DNA of 64,000 nucleotides from Leyella stercorea DSM 18206 (GTDB lineage: Bacteria > Bacteroidota > Bacteroidia > Bacteroidales > Bacteroidaceae), in NCBI RefSeq assembly GCF_000235885.1, contig NZ_JH379474.1, forward strand, positions 1 through 64,000. Direction: 5' to 3'. Positions within the stretch are counted from its first letter, which is position 1; every line of letters begins with the position of its first letter. The notes below the pieces were generated by a model that ran no database searches, was not told the origin of the DNA, and saw only the letters and a program-made list of their open reading frames with translations. A program made the translations under genes and the position numbers. This document shows positions 9,757 to 18,904 of this stretch, piece after piece.

Positions 9757-9783
9757 CATACGACAAACAATAAACCTAAAACT

Positions 9784-10761
9784 ATGATATACGTAACCTT
9801 ACCTACTACCACGGAAGAAAAGCGATTAACGTACTATCTTGCTATGGAGGAATACGTTGCACGACACATGGATAGCGACGATTATTTCTTCATGTGGCAA
9901 GTGACCCCTACCGTTATATTTGGTCGTAACCAGCTAATTCAGAGCGAAGTAAACTTGGAATACTGCCGCGCACATGGCATAAACACATTCCGTAGAAAAA
10001 GCGGTGGAGGCTGCGTATATGCCGACAAGAGCAACATTATGTTCTCATACATCACACATGACGAGAACGTAAACCTCACGTTCAGCAAATATATAGGTAT
10101 GGTCGTAGATATGCTCCGCAAACTCGGAGTGCCGGCAACAGCAAGCGGACGCAACGATATAATGATTGGCGACCGCAAAGTGTCGGGCAATGCGTTCTAC
10201 CACATACCCGGTCGAAGCATCGTACACGGCACTATGCTCTACGATACCAATATGCAGAACATGGTCGGAGCCATAACACCTTCGGACGAGAAACTCGTAT
10301 CGAAGGGCATAAACAGTGTCAGACAGCACATCACGCTGCTTAAAGACCACATCGAGATGGACATTGAGGCGTTCAAGGCATTCGTCAAGAACGACCTCTG
10401 CAGTAGAGAGGTGGTGCTCGACAAGGCTGCAATGGACGAGATTTCGCGCATCGAAGAGGAATACCTGACGCCAGAATTCATCTACGGCAACAACCCACGA
10501 TACAACATTCAGCGCCAAGGCAGAATAGAAGGTGTGGGCGACTTCGTCGTGAACATAGAGATGAAGAACGACGTAATAAAGGACGTGGACATCAAGGGCG
10601 ACTACTTCCTCGTAGGCGATATCGGTCAGCAAGTGATAGCCCCACTCATCGACAAGCATCTCACTAAAGAAGATGTTGAAGCAGCCCTACCCGACCGACT
10701 CGACGATGTTATACTCAATCTGAAGAAAACCGACTTTGTTGAGCTTCTACTTAATAAATAA
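9784..10761 (+). CDS. lplA: Lipoate-protein ligase A family protein
   Basis: A 325-aa biotin/lipoate ligase-fold protein. LplA uses ATP and free lipoate to lipoylate carrier proteins; the natural partner here is GcvH, encoded 1.2 kb downstream. Visible features are the RKSGGGCVYADKSN lipoate-binding motif, the catalytic-Lys segment DRKVSGNAFY and a C-terminal accessory domain from about residue 240. The start at 9784 (MIYVTLP) is chosen because the promoter overlaps any longer frame. It opens the glycine-cleavage block, 31 nt before gcvT, which suggests an operon for making and using lipoyl-GcvH. Confidence 0.9.
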   Translation: MIYVTLPTTTEEKRLTYYLAMEEYVARHMDSDDYFFMWQVTPTVIFGRNQLIQSEVNLEYCRAHGINTFRRKSGGGCVYADKSNIMFSYITHDENVNLTFSKYIGMVVDMLRKLGVPATASGRNDIMIGDRKVSGNAFYHIPGRSIVHGTMLYDTNMQNMVGAITPSDEKLVSKGINSVRQHITLLKDHIEMDIEAFKAFVKNDLCSREVVLDKAAMDEISRIEEEYLTPEFIYGNNPRYNIQRQGRIEGVGDFVVNIEMKNDVIKDVDIKGDYFLVGDIGQQVIAPLIDKHLTKEDVEAALPDRLDDVILNLKKTDFVELLLNK

Positions 10762-10792
10762 TGTATAAGAAATAAACCTAAACACTACTAAT

Positions 10793-11881
10793 ATGGAAAA
10801 GAAAACATGTCTCTATGACAAGCACGTAGCTCTCGGAGCTTTGATGCAACCGTTTGGCGGATTTATCATGCCAATCCAGTACTCGAACATCACCGACGAG
10901 CACAACACTGTGCGCCAGCATTGTGGCGTTTTTGACGTGTCGCACATGGGCGAAGTTACAGTTAAGGGTCCTGACGCAGAACGCTACGTAAGCCATATCT
11001 TCACTAACGACGTGCGTGGAGCTGAGCCAGGCAAGATTTTCTACGGCATGATGTGCTACGAGAACGGTGGCACCGTTGACGACCTCTTGGTTTACAAGAT
11101 GGCTGAAAACGACTTCTTCCTCGTTATCAATGCTGCAAACATTGACAAGGATGTAGAATGGATGAAAAGCCACTTGGAAGGTTTCGACGTAGAGTTCGAG
11201 AACCGCTCAGAATACTACGGGCAGCTCGCAGTGCAGGGTCCGGAGGCAGAACAAGTAGTAGAGGAAGTGCTCGGATTGGAGTGCAAGGACCTCGTGTTCT
11301 ATACAACAAAGACTATTGACGTTGCAGGCGAAACAGTCATCATCAGCCGCACCGGTTATACCGGTGAGGATGGTTTCGAGATTTATGCTTCACACGCTTT
11401 CATCAACGAGCAGTGGGATAAGCTCATGGCTTCAGGTCGCTGCAAGCCTTGCGGACTCGGTTGCCGTGACACCCTTCGCTTCGAGGTTGGTCTGCCGCTC
11501 TACGGCGACGAACTCTCAAGCGAGATTTCGCCGGTAATGGCAGGCTTGAGCATGTTCTGCAAACTCGACAAACCTGAGTTCATCGGCAAGGAGGCTCTTG
11601 CTGCACAAAAGGCTGAAGGCGTAAAGCAGAAGGTGGTAGGCATCGAGCTCAGCGACCGCGCTATTCCACGTCACGGATATAAGGTGCTCCATGAGGGTGA
11701 AGAAATTGGTGAGGTAACTACCGGCTACCACACCATCTCTTCAGACAAGTCGGTCTGCATGGCCCTCATCGACGCACGCTTCGCAAAGCTCGGCACAGAG
11801 CTTGAGATTCAGATCAGAAAGAAGACCTTCCCTGGCGTTGTCGTAAAGAAGAAGTTCTACGACAAGCACTACAAGAAGTAA
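10793..11881 (+). CDS. gcvT: Aminomethyltransferase (T-protein of the glycine cleavage system)
   Basis: A 362-aa T-protein. It takes the aminomethyl group from lipoyl-GcvH, releases ammonia and transfers the one-carbon unit to tetrahydrofolate. Family motifs: DVSHMGEVTVKGPDA near the N-terminus, GQLAVQGPEA, SRTGYTGEDGFEIY (folate-binding region), GLGCRDTLRFEVGLPLYGDEL and a C-terminal barrel with GVVVKKKFY. Length is normal. It stands 31 nt after lplA. A 120-nt gap to gcvH contains a perfect 10-bp hairpin repeat that may lower distal expression. Confidence 0.95.
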   Translation: MEKKTCLYDKHVALGALMQPFGGFIMPIQYSNITDEHNTVRQHCGVFDVSHMGEVTVKGPDAERYVSHIFTNDVRGAEPGKIFYGMMCYENGGTVDDLLVYKMAENDFFLVINAANIDKDVEWMKSHLEGFDVEFENRSEYYGQLAVQGPEAEQVVEEVLGLECKDLVFYTTKTIDVAGETVIISRTGYTGEDGFEIYASHAFINEQWDKLMASGRCKPCGLGCRDTLRFEVGLPLYGDELSSEISPVMAGLSMFCKLDKPEFIGKEALAAQKAEGVKQKVVGIELSDRAIPRHGYKVLHEGEEIGEVTTGYHTISSDKSVCMALIDARFAKLGTELEIQIRKKTFPGVVVKKKFYDKHYKK

Positions 11882-11896
11882 TCACATAACAATTCA

Positions 11897-11934
11897 TAGG
11901 AGGGTATGGCATCCTTGCCATACCCACGCACCCC
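11897..11934 (+). repeat. Dispersed hairpin repeat, copy 1, with a following 14-bp-pitch repeat
   Basis: Core TAGGAGGGTATGG followed by a perfect 10-bp inverted repeat (11902-11911 with 11916-11925) and CACGCACCCC. The same element lies in minus orientation at 36197-36232 and 37490-37525. Immediately after, ACGCACCCCTAT is repeated at 11926-11937 and 11940-11951. There is no T-run, so it is not a typical terminator. Confidence 0.75.
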
Positions 11935-12001
11935 TATCTACGCACCCCTATAATACAAGAATAAAATTTAATCTAAATAACAATTAAAAAACAAATCTAT
12001 T

Positions 12002-12385
12002 ATGGCAAAAGTAATTGAAGGACTCTTCTATTCAGAGTCACACGAATATGTAAAGGTTGAAGGCGATTTCGCTTATGTAGGTATCACAGACTATGCTCAG
12101 CACGCATTGGGCAACGTGGTTTACGTTGACATGCCTGAGGTAGACGACGAGGTTGAAGCCGATGAGGACTTCGGTGCTGTAGAAAGCGTGAAGGCTGCCA
12201 GCGACCTTATCTCTCCGGTTTCGGGTACTGTTGTTGAAGTGAACGAAGCTCTCGAGGACAAACCAGAGCTTCTCAACGAGGATGCTTTCGAGAACTGGAT
12301 CATGAAGGTTCAGCTGTCAGACAAGTCTGAGCTCGACGCTCTTATGGATGCTACTGCATACGAGGAGTTGTGCAACAAAGAATAA
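12002..12385 (+). CDS. gcvH: Glycine cleavage system H protein
   Basis: A 127-aa lipoyl carrier that shuttles the aminomethyl group between the P, T and L proteins. The lipoylated Lys is Lys64 in GAVESVKAASD. The preceding GNVVYVDMPEVD and following SPVSGTVVEVNE are the conserved beta hairpins of the barrel. The start at 12002 gives the standard N-terminus (YSESHEYVKVEGDFAYVGITDYA). Partners are encoded on both sides, and the lipoate for Lys64 is probably attached by the LplA encoded upstream. Confidence 0.96.
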   Translation: MAKVIEGLFYSESHEYVKVEGDFAYVGITDYAQHALGNVVYVDMPEVDDEVEADEDFGAVESVKAASDLISPVSGTVVEVNEALEDKPELLNEDAFENWIMKVQLSDKSELDALMDATAYEELCNKE

Positions 12386-12444
12386 CCGAAGCACATCAAA
12401 TCACCCAGTGTCAGCTTAACAGCTGGCAATAAACCGATCAAACT

Positions 12445-13773
12445 ATGAACTTCAAATTTTTTCCACATACCAAGGAAGAAATAGAACAGATGCTCAAGCA
12501 GGCCGGCATGAATTCGCTCGACGATCTCTATGCCGACGTGCCTGAGCAGATTCGCTTCCGTGGTGAATACGATTTACCCGAACCGATGAGCGAGACAGAA
12601 ATTCGCTCATTGTTCGAGAAACTCGGCGAGAAGAATCGCCGATTGACTGTGTTTGCAGGAGCAGGATGCTACGACCATTACACACCAGCTGTAGTGCCGA
12701 ACATCATCTCGCGCTCTGAGTTCCTCACAAGCTACACTCCGTATCAGGCAGAGATTTCGCAGGGTACACTCCACTACATCTTCGAATACCAGAGCATGAT
12801 GGCTGAACTCACCGGCATGGACGTATCAAACGCATCCATGTACGACGGCTCTACCGCTACAGCCGAGGCTGCAATCATGGCTCTTGCTTCTACAAAGAAG
12901 ACCGACACGGTGCTCGTTTCTGCTTCTGTAGACCCGAAGGTACTTAATGTAGTGAAGACATACGCTCACTTCCACGGCTTCAACGTGGAGCTTATCCCAG
13001 AGAACGACGGTGCTACAGACAAGGCACATATGGACGCACGCTTGGAAAAGGGCGGCGTAGCTGGCGTAATCGTTCAACAGCCTAACTATCATGGTATTGT
13101 TGAAGACTTCACGGGCTTTGCTGATTCATGTCATGCACAGAAATCGTTGTTCATCGTGAACAGCGTGGCTGCCGACCTCGCATTGCTAAAAACTCCAGGC
13201 GAATGGGGTGCTGACGTAGCAGTAGGCGACGGACAGTCGGTGGGTATTCCGATGGCATTCGGTGGACCGTCTGTAGGCTATATGTGCTGCACAGAAAAGC
13301 TCATGCGCAAGATGCCGGGACGTATCGTCGGCAAGACTGTAGACAATCGCGGACAACGCGTATTCGTCCTTACATTGCAGGCCCGCGAACAGCATATCCG
13401 CCGTCAGAAGGCTACATCGAACATCTGCTCTAACGAGTCGCTGATGGCTCTCTTCGTCACCATCTATATGTCTGTAATGGGCAAGGAAGGTGTGAAGGAG
13501 GCTGCTCAGATATCATACGATGGTGCTCATTATCTGCACGACGCTTTGATTGCAACCGATTTGTTCTCAAACAAATACGAGCGTCCGTTCTTCAATGAGT
13601 TCTGCGTTAAGTACAACGGCGACGTTGACCGCTTGCAGCAGCGCTTCATCGAGAACGGCATCTTAGGCGGTGTGAAGGTTGACACAGACACATTGATGTT
13701 TGCCGTTACCGAAAAGCGCACTAAGGAAGAAATTGATAAACTCGTTAATATTGCAAAGGAGGAAAAGCTATGA
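12445..13773 (+). CDS. gcvPA: Glycine dehydrogenase (decarboxylating) subunit 1
   Basis: A 442-aa N-terminal half of the split P-protein. With GcvPB it decarboxylates glycine using PLP and loads the remainder on GcvH. Motifs: FAGAGCYDHYTPAVVPNIISR and TPYQAEISQGTLHYIFEYQS near residues 70-115, then NASMYDGSTATAEA. The two-subunit form is common in many bacteria, whereas E. coli has one fused 957-aa protein. The 3' end overlaps gcvPB by 4 nt (ATGA), implying translational coupling and one-to-one synthesis. Confidence 0.95.
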   Translation: MNFKFFPHTKEEIEQMLKQAGMNSLDDLYADVPEQIRFRGEYDLPEPMSETEIRSLFEKLGEKNRRLTVFAGAGCYDHYTPAVVPNIISRSEFLTSYTPYQAEISQGTLHYIFEYQSMMAELTGMDVSNASMYDGSTATAEAAIMALASTKKTDTVLVSASVDPKVLNVVKTYAHFHGFNVELIPENDGATDKAHMDARLEKGGVAGVIVQQPNYHGIVEDFTGFADSCHAQKSLFIVNSVAADLALLKTPGEWGADVAVGDGQSVGIPMAFGGPSVGYMCCTEKLMRKMPGRIVGKTVDNRGQRVFVLTLQAREQHIRRQKATSNICSNESLMALFVTIYMSVMGKEGVKEAAQISYDGAHYLHDALIATDLFSNKYERPFFNEFCVKYNGDVDRLQQRFIENGILGGVKVDTDTLMFAVTEKRTKEEIDKLVNIAKEEKL

Positions 13774-15230
13774 ACAATCGTCTTTATGGAAACTTGATTT
13801 TTGAGTTGTCTAAACCCGGACGCCGTGGCTACTCGCTCCCTAAGAACGAGTTCGGACATCACGAGGTGCCGGCAAAAATGCGTCGCAACGAAGATGCCAA
13901 ATTGCCGGAGTGTGACGAGCTGACAGTGGTACGCCACTACACCAATCTTAGCGCAAACAACTTCGGTGTCAACAACGGCTTCTACCCTCTCGGTAGCTGT
14001 ACAATGAAGTACAATCCTATCATCAATGAGGAGATAGCTGCTTTGCCGCAGTTCGCAGCATTACACCCATTGCAACCTGAGGATACATGCCAGGGCGCAT
14101 TGCAAGTGTACTACGACATGCAGAAGGCTCTCTCTGCAATAACCGGTTTGGAGGAGTTCACACTCAATCCGTTTGCAGGTGCTCACGGCGAGCTTACCGG
14201 TTTGATGATTATCCGTGCATATCATCAGAGCCGTGGCGACTTGAAGCGTACAAAGGTTATCGTACCCGACTCTGCTCACGGCACAAACCCGGCTTCAGCA
14301 GCTGTCTGCGGCTTAGAGATTGTGGAAGTGAAGTCTACAGCTCAGGGCGTGGTTGACGTTAACGACCTTCGCGGTCTGCTTGACGACACCGTAGCTGCTG
14401 TGATGATGACTAACCCGAACACGTTGGGACTCTTCGAGCGCGAGATACCTGAGATACAGAAACTCGTTCACGAGTGTGGTGGCTTGATGTACTACGACGG
14501 AGCAAACCTCAACCCGATGCTCGGCGTTTGCCGTCCTGGCGACATGGGCTTCGACGTTATGCACATCAACCTGCACAAGACATTCTCTACACCTCACGGC
14601 GGTGGCGGTCCTGGTTCTGGTCCTGTCGGCGTACGTAAGGGATTGGAGCAGTTCTTGCCTGTACCGAAGGTTGAGAAGGTAGGCGATCGTTATCGCATCG
14701 TAACTTCAAACGATCAGAACTTCAACGTGCATGTTGGTGAGTTCTTTGGCAACTACGCAGTTATGCTCCGCGCATACACCTACATCCTCACTCTCGGCAA
14801 GGAACATATACGCATGGTTGGTCCGCTTGCTACACTCAACGCTAACTACATCAAGGAAGCATTGAAGGATGTATATGAATTGCCAATACCAACAGTCTGC
14901 AAACACGAGTTCGTGTTCAACGGTTTGAAGGACAAGTCAACGGGTGTGACAACAATGGACGTAGCAAAACGCTTGCTCGACTACGGCTATCACGCTCCTA
15001 CAATTTACTTCCCGCTACTGTTCCACGAGGCAATGATGATTGAGCCGACAGAAAACGAAAGCAAGGAAACGCTCGACGAGTTCATCGCTGTTCTGCGTAA
15101 GATTGCAGAGGAGGCAAAGGCAACTCCGGAAGATGTGAAGACAGCTCCGCATAACACTCCAACCGGTCGTGTTGATGATGTACTGGCTGCCAAGCAACCG
15201 ATACTTACCTGGAAGCAGCTTTCCAACTAA
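13770..15230 (+). CDS. gcvPB: Glycine dehydrogenase (decarboxylating) subunit 2
   Basis: A 486-aa C-terminal half of the split P-protein carrying the PLP site. The PLP Lys lies in MHINLHKTFSTPHGGGGPGS. The glycine-rich stretch and LGSCTMKYNPIINEEIA at the N-terminus are typical. ATG overlaps the gcvPA stop codon. An imperfect hairpin follows at 15243-15305 before lpdA. Confidence 0.95.
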   Translation: MNNRLYGNLIFELSKPGRRGYSLPKNEFGHHEVPAKMRRNEDAKLPECDELTVVRHYTNLSANNFGVNNGFYPLGSCTMKYNPIINEEIAALPQFAALHPLQPEDTCQGALQVYYDMQKALSAITGLEEFTLNPFAGAHGELTGLMIIRAYHQSRGDLKRTKVIVPDSAHGTNPASAAVCGLEIVEVKSTAQGVVDVNDLRGLLDDTVAAVMMTNPNTLGLFEREIPEIQKLVHECGGLMYYDGANLNPMLGVCRPGDMGFDVMHINLHKTFSTPHGGGGPGSGPVGVRKGLEQFLPVPKVEKVGDRYRIVTSNDQNFNVHVGEFFGNYAVMLRAYTYILTLGKEHIRMVGPLATLNANYIKEALKDVYELPIPTVCKHEFVFNGLKDKSTGVTTMDVAKRLLDYGYHAPTIYFPLLFHEAMMIEPTENESKETLDEFIAVLRKIAEEAKATPEDVKTAPHNTPTGRVDDVLAAKQPILTWKQLSN

Positions 15231-15242
15231 TTAACCATAAAG

Positions 15243-15305
15243 GGTGTGTTAAAATAGAACATTATACATATAGGCTCAGCCCGATAAATTCTATTTTGGC
15301 ACACC
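15243..15305 (+). terminator. Long-loop hairpin between gcvPB and lpdA
   Basis: Arms 15243-15259 (GGTGTG, TT, AAAATAGAA) and 15289-15305 (the complement with GG opposite TT) enclose a 29-nt loop and are followed by TTTTT. It looks like an intrinsic terminator, so lpdA may be partly or separately expressed. The arm sequence GTGTG...AAAA is echoed in the hairpin at 25654-25792. Confidence 0.7.
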
Positions 15306-15329
15306 TTTTTAATATCAACTATAAACAAA

Positions 15330-16691
15330 ATGACAAAAACAAATCTTATCATTATAGGTTCGGGACCCGGAGGCTATCGTGCTGCGCACTATGCTGCACA
15401 ACATGGACTCACCGTGACCATCATTGAAGCAGCCGAGGCTGGAGGCACATGCTTGAACCGCGGCTGTATACCGACAAAGACTCTCTGTCGAAACGCAGAA
15501 GTTATAGACACCATGCAACATGCTGATGTCTTCGGCGTGGTACTTGATGGTTTCCAACTTCAATTCCCGAAAGTTATGGAGCGCAAGCAGCAGGTTGTAG
15601 AACAGCTGCGCAGTGGCATCGAGACTCTGATGCAGACTCCGGGCATTACCTTCGTTCGTGGTTTCGCTCACTTCAAGGACAGCAAGACTGTTGTTGTTGG
15701 CGACGAAGAGTACACAGCCGACAACATTATGATAGCTACCGGCAGCGACTCGAAGTGTCCACCAATAGAAGGCACAACATTACCGGGCGTTATCACATCT
15801 ACAGAACTTCTCGACATCGACAATATTCCTGAGCGTTTGTGCATCATCGGTGCAGGAGTTATCGGTATGGAGTTCGCTTCCGTGTTCAGCAGCTTCGGTA
15901 GCAAGGTGAGTGTGATTGAGTTCCTTAAGGAGTGTTTGCCGGTTCTCGATTCGGACATCGCAAAGCGTCTGCGCCAGACTATCGGCAAACGCGGCGTAGA
16001 GTTCTCTATGCAGTCGGCTGTCAAGTCAATCGCAGAGACAACTACAGAGGACGGCAAGCGCCAGCTCACAGTAACGTACGAGAAGAAGGGCAAGCCTGCG
16101 CAGGTGGATGCAGACGTTGTGCTCATTGCAACCGGTCGCAAGCCGAACATCGAAGGTCTTGACCTCGAACTCGCAGGCGTTGAATACTCGCCGAAGGGAA
16201 TCGCTGTAGACGATGATTTCCGCACAAACGTTGAAAGCATATATGCCATCGGCGATGTAAATGGACGCTGTATGCTCGCTCATGCAGCAACCTTCCAAGG
16301 GCTGCATGTCGTAAACAAGATTCTCGGCAAAGAGGACGAAATCAATTTTGATGTTATGCCGTCAGCAATCTTCACTTATCCTGAAGCAGCAAGCGTAGGC
16401 AAGAGCGAAGACCAACTGAAAGCAGAGGGATGCGAATACGAATGCCGTAAGGGCTTCCACCGTTCTAACGGCAAGGCACTCGCCATGAACGAGACAGACG
16501 GCATGGTGAAGTTGTTTGTAAATAAAGCGGACGGAAAAATCCTCGGTTGTCATGCCTTTGGAGCACACTCGTCAGACATGGTGCAGGAGATTTCCGCTCT
16601 GATGAGTAAAGGTGCAACCATCACTGACCTTGCAAATGCAATCCATATCCACCCAACCATTGGAGAGATTTTGCATGACATAGCACTATAA
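15330..16691 (+). CDS. lpdA: Dihydrolipoyl dehydrogenase (L-protein)
   Basis: A 453-aa FAD disulfide oxidoreductase. It reoxidises dihydrolipoyl-GcvH and passes electrons to NAD+. Motifs: FAD-binding GSGPGGYRAAHYAAQHG at residue 9, redox pair in GGTCLNRGCIPTK (CxxxxC), NAD-binding GAGVIGMEFASVFSSFG, ATGRKPN and YAIGDVNG, and the C-terminal active-site His/Glu in HIHPTIGE. The position after gcvPB makes the glycine cleavage system its likely partner; use by 2-oxoacid dehydrogenases elsewhere is not excluded. Confidence 0.95.
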   Translation: MTKTNLIIIGSGPGGYRAAHYAAQHGLTVTIIEAAEAGGTCLNRGCIPTKTLCRNAEVIDTMQHADVFGVVLDGFQLQFPKVMERKQQVVEQLRSGIETLMQTPGITFVRGFAHFKDSKTVVVGDEEYTADNIMIATGSDSKCPPIEGTTLPGVITSTELLDIDNIPERLCIIGAGVIGMEFASVFSSFGSKVSVIEFLKECLPVLDSDIAKRLRQTIGKRGVEFSMQSAVKSIAETTTEDGKRQLTVTYEKKGKPAQVDADVVLIATGRKPNIEGLDLELAGVEYSPKGIAVDDDFRTNVESIYAIGDVNGRCMLAHAATFQGLHVVNKILGKEDEINFDVMPSAIFTYPEAASVGKSEDQLKAEGCEYECRKGFHRSNGKALAMNETDGMVKLFVNKADGKILGCHAFGAHSSDMVQEISALMSKGATITDLANAIHIHPTIGEILHDIAL

Positions 16692-16710
16692 TGCAACCAA
16701 CAAAAGACAT

Positions 16711-16754
16711 AAGAAATGGGACTATAGACAGTTTGTTCTATAGCCCCATTTCTT
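16711..16754. terminator. Terminator between lpdA and the secreted Big2-like gene
   Basis: An 18-bp stem with one mismatch (16711-16728 with 16737-16754, 8-nt loop). T-rich sequence follows it on the plus strand. It lies between convergent genes and may serve both. Confidence 0.8.
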
Positions 16755-16773
16755 TATTTACTGATATCTAAAA

Positions 16774-18783
16774 CTATTGGTTTGATATTAAAACCTTTTT
16801 ACCGTCAACAATGTACGTACCTGGCATAAGGTCGCAATTGCTATCGCCTACATACATACCACTTATATTATACACTTTATGGTCCTTTGGTTGTAAGTTA
16901 GCATCTATAGCAATAACATCGGTAGCTTCTGAATCAGCATTGTAGCTTAATATCTTATTCACCGCATCCTTTGGAATAACAAAGTATGCCCTCATGCCAT
17001 TCATCGTATGATTAGTTTCAGATGGTCGGAAGAATCTATTTTCGCTGCCAAGAAACACGTGTGTTCCATCAATGTACAAGTCGGTAGGCTCGTACACGCC
17101 TTGCATGTAATATCCATCCTTACCTACCTGAAGTGTAGGATTAGCCTTCATAGCTATTTTAACGTCATCAAACACTACTCCGTCTATATCCGTATTAGGT
17201 TTTATAAGATATGGTACACCTGCCTCAATATTCTCTTCTGTCTTAAAAAACATTGTTGTTCCCTCCATGTGATCGAATGTTCGCAAGTCTACACAGTCAA
17301 CCCCGAATGCCTTTGCTAATTGTTGCTGACTGATATTAAAAGGCAGACATATCGTGTACCACTTTCCATCATTGACAAAACGTCTATTTAACTTGAATTG
17401 TACAAGCTTGTCATCGTTCTGCTTCAGTGTCTCAACAGTCTTTGTATCCTTCTCATCAATATCAAGAGGTGGAATTGAACTGATAAATATCTCTATTTTC
17501 TTAATAAAAAAGATACTTGCTGCACTTAGACAGAAAGATGTAGCCCCAATACGTTCTGTAAATTCGTACTCGCTTGTGCCATCGACCTCTCCTTTGCCAT
17601 TTTCCGTATATATTGTGTTATCTATACCAGCAATAGTAGGTCTTGTTGCTGTACTCTTTTGATCAAAGGTAACTCTAACAATAAAACCATCGTCTGCATC
17701 AAAATCTGGTGTTTTAAGAAAGTCGGATCCTCCTTCTCTCTTCGTTAAAAAGCCATGACTATCCCTATAACTCATTTTAAGCCTAAAAGGATAAGCATCC
17801 CCATTAGTTGAAATAAATTGATAGTTTCTCCAAGTAAGATCTGAGTTTTCTGGTATTTTGGTAGTAACAGCAGCAAAGGCTCCGTCAGAAGCCGAGAATA
17901 CAATTGTAGGATTACCTAATCTGTCTTTATATATCAAGGTATAGGAGTCTTCTGATCCTTTATACATATCAGAACCTGCATACTTAGCAGTTATAGTTGT
18001 CGTTCCAAAATCTTTTAGCGTCACTTCTCCAGTTGACGCATCTACAGATGCAACATTCTCATCACTACTTGAATATGCAAGTTGTGCATCAGTAAGTTCA
18101 GCACCATTATCAAGCAGAACCGTAGCTGTAGGTAAAGTATATTGCTTGCCTTTGAGTATCGTCAAGGATGTTGAGCTAAATTTGACTGAAGTTGGTTGTA
18201 AAGTTGGAGGTTCAGGAGGATTAGGAGGAACTACTTCACCAGTACTTCTATATAATGATATCATTCGAACATCTTGCTTATAATAGTCAGAATTGTAACA
18301 AGTAAATAATTTAGAATTGTCACTATAAAGAAGAGATCTTTTTACATTTTTTGCAAAAAAGACATTAACATAATCTGTGAAAAATGTTATTTCAACTTTG
18401 GAAGTTTCATCTGGTACATCCTTCAATTTACAAGCATTTGCAGTACCTGCTGACGCATTTGACAAATATAGACCATCTGCAGTTTTCAAATAATAGTAAT
18501 TACCATTTTTTTCAACCTTAAGAGTTGTAACCTTATCACTTGCCGTTACAATTCCATTGTCTAAATTTACACCTACAGAATTAAAACCCGTTGTTCCTTC
18601 CCATTCCGAAAGAGCACGTTTATAATACTCATTAACGACAATGAAACCTTCAGCACTTTCCAACTCCGAAATACTATTGATTCGAGTAAACGTACGTTCC
18701 TCTGCACGCACAGACACACTTGTTCCTGCAATCAGGCAAACAAGCACAAACAAATAATTTAATATCCTTAAATTGATATTCAT
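16774..18783 (-). CDS. Secreted protein with a bacterial Ig-like (Big2) domain
   Basis: 669 aa with an N-terminal signal peptide (LFVLVCLIAGTSVSVRA, cleavage near residue 28). Residues about 190-285 look like a Big2 Ig-like domain: SVKFSSTSLTILKGKQYTL, YSSSDENVASVDASTGEVTL and GTTTITAKYAGS. Residues about 290-430 form a second possible beta domain, with no match I can name. The last 40 residues (HKVYNISGMYVGDSNCDLMP, then GTYIVDGKKVLI) resemble the C-terminal beta module of Prevotella secreted proteins, similar to Por/type IX sorting domains. Function is unknown; surface or extracellular location is inferred. No clear promoter motif was found upstream. Confidence 0.75.
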   Translation of the reverse strand: MNINLRILNYLFVLVCLIAGTSVSVRAEERTFTRINSISELESAEGFIVVNEYYKRALSEWEGTTGFNSVGVNLDNGIVTASDKVTTLKVEKNGNYYYLKTADGLYLSNASAGTANACKLKDVPDETSKVEITFFTDYVNVFFAKNVKRSLLYSDNSKLFTCYNSDYYKQDVRMISLYRSTGEVVPPNPPEPPTLQPTSVKFSSTSLTILKGKQYTLPTATVLLDNGAELTDAQLAYSSSDENVASVDASTGEVTLKDFGTTTITAKYAGSDMYKGSEDSYTLIYKDRLGNPTIVFSASDGAFAAVTTKIPENSDLTWRNYQFISTNGDAYPFRLKMSYRDSHGFLTKREGGSDFLKTPDFDADDGFIVRVTFDQKSTATRPTIAGIDNTIYTENGKGEVDGTSEYEFTERIGATSFCLSAASIFFIKKIEIFISSIPPLDIDEKDTKTVETLKQNDDKLVQFKLNRRFVNDGKWYTICLPFNISQQQLAKAFGVDCVDLRTFDHMEGTTMFFKTEENIEAGVPYLIKPNTDIDGVVFDDVKIAMKANPTLQVGKDGYYMQGVYEPTDLYIDGTHVFLGSENRFFRPSETNHTMNGMRAYFVIPKDAVNKILSYNADSEATDVIAIDANLQPKDHKVYNISGMYVGDSNCDLMPGTYIVDGKKVLISNQ

Positions 18784-18863
18784 CTAATAATTATGATTAA
18801 ATTTAAATTTGATGAAGCAAACTCCAACGGGAACAGAGCGCATTTCATCATTTCATAATACGC

Positions 18864-18895
18864 CACGACCGATACGCACATACGCATCGATCGTG
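18864..18895. terminator. Hairpin after the DUF4301 gene
   Basis: Arms CACGACCGATACG (18864-18876) and CGCATCGATCGTG (18883-18895) pair with two mismatches that become G-U pairs in minus-strand RNA. It lies just past the stop codon at 18905. There is no strong T-run, so termination there is only probable. Confidence 0.45.
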
Positions 18896-18904
18896 ACACA
18901 TTGA

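Noticed and set aside
9754-9783. lplA starting at the TTG at 9754
   Set aside because: This TTG is part of the -7 element TAAGTTTG; the ATG at 9784 gives a normal family N-terminus.
9608-10792. Glycine riboswitch in front of the gcv genes
   Set aside because: Gaps upstream of lplA and gcvT show no tandem aptamer-like conserved bulges; the 31-nt lplA-gcvT gap is too short.
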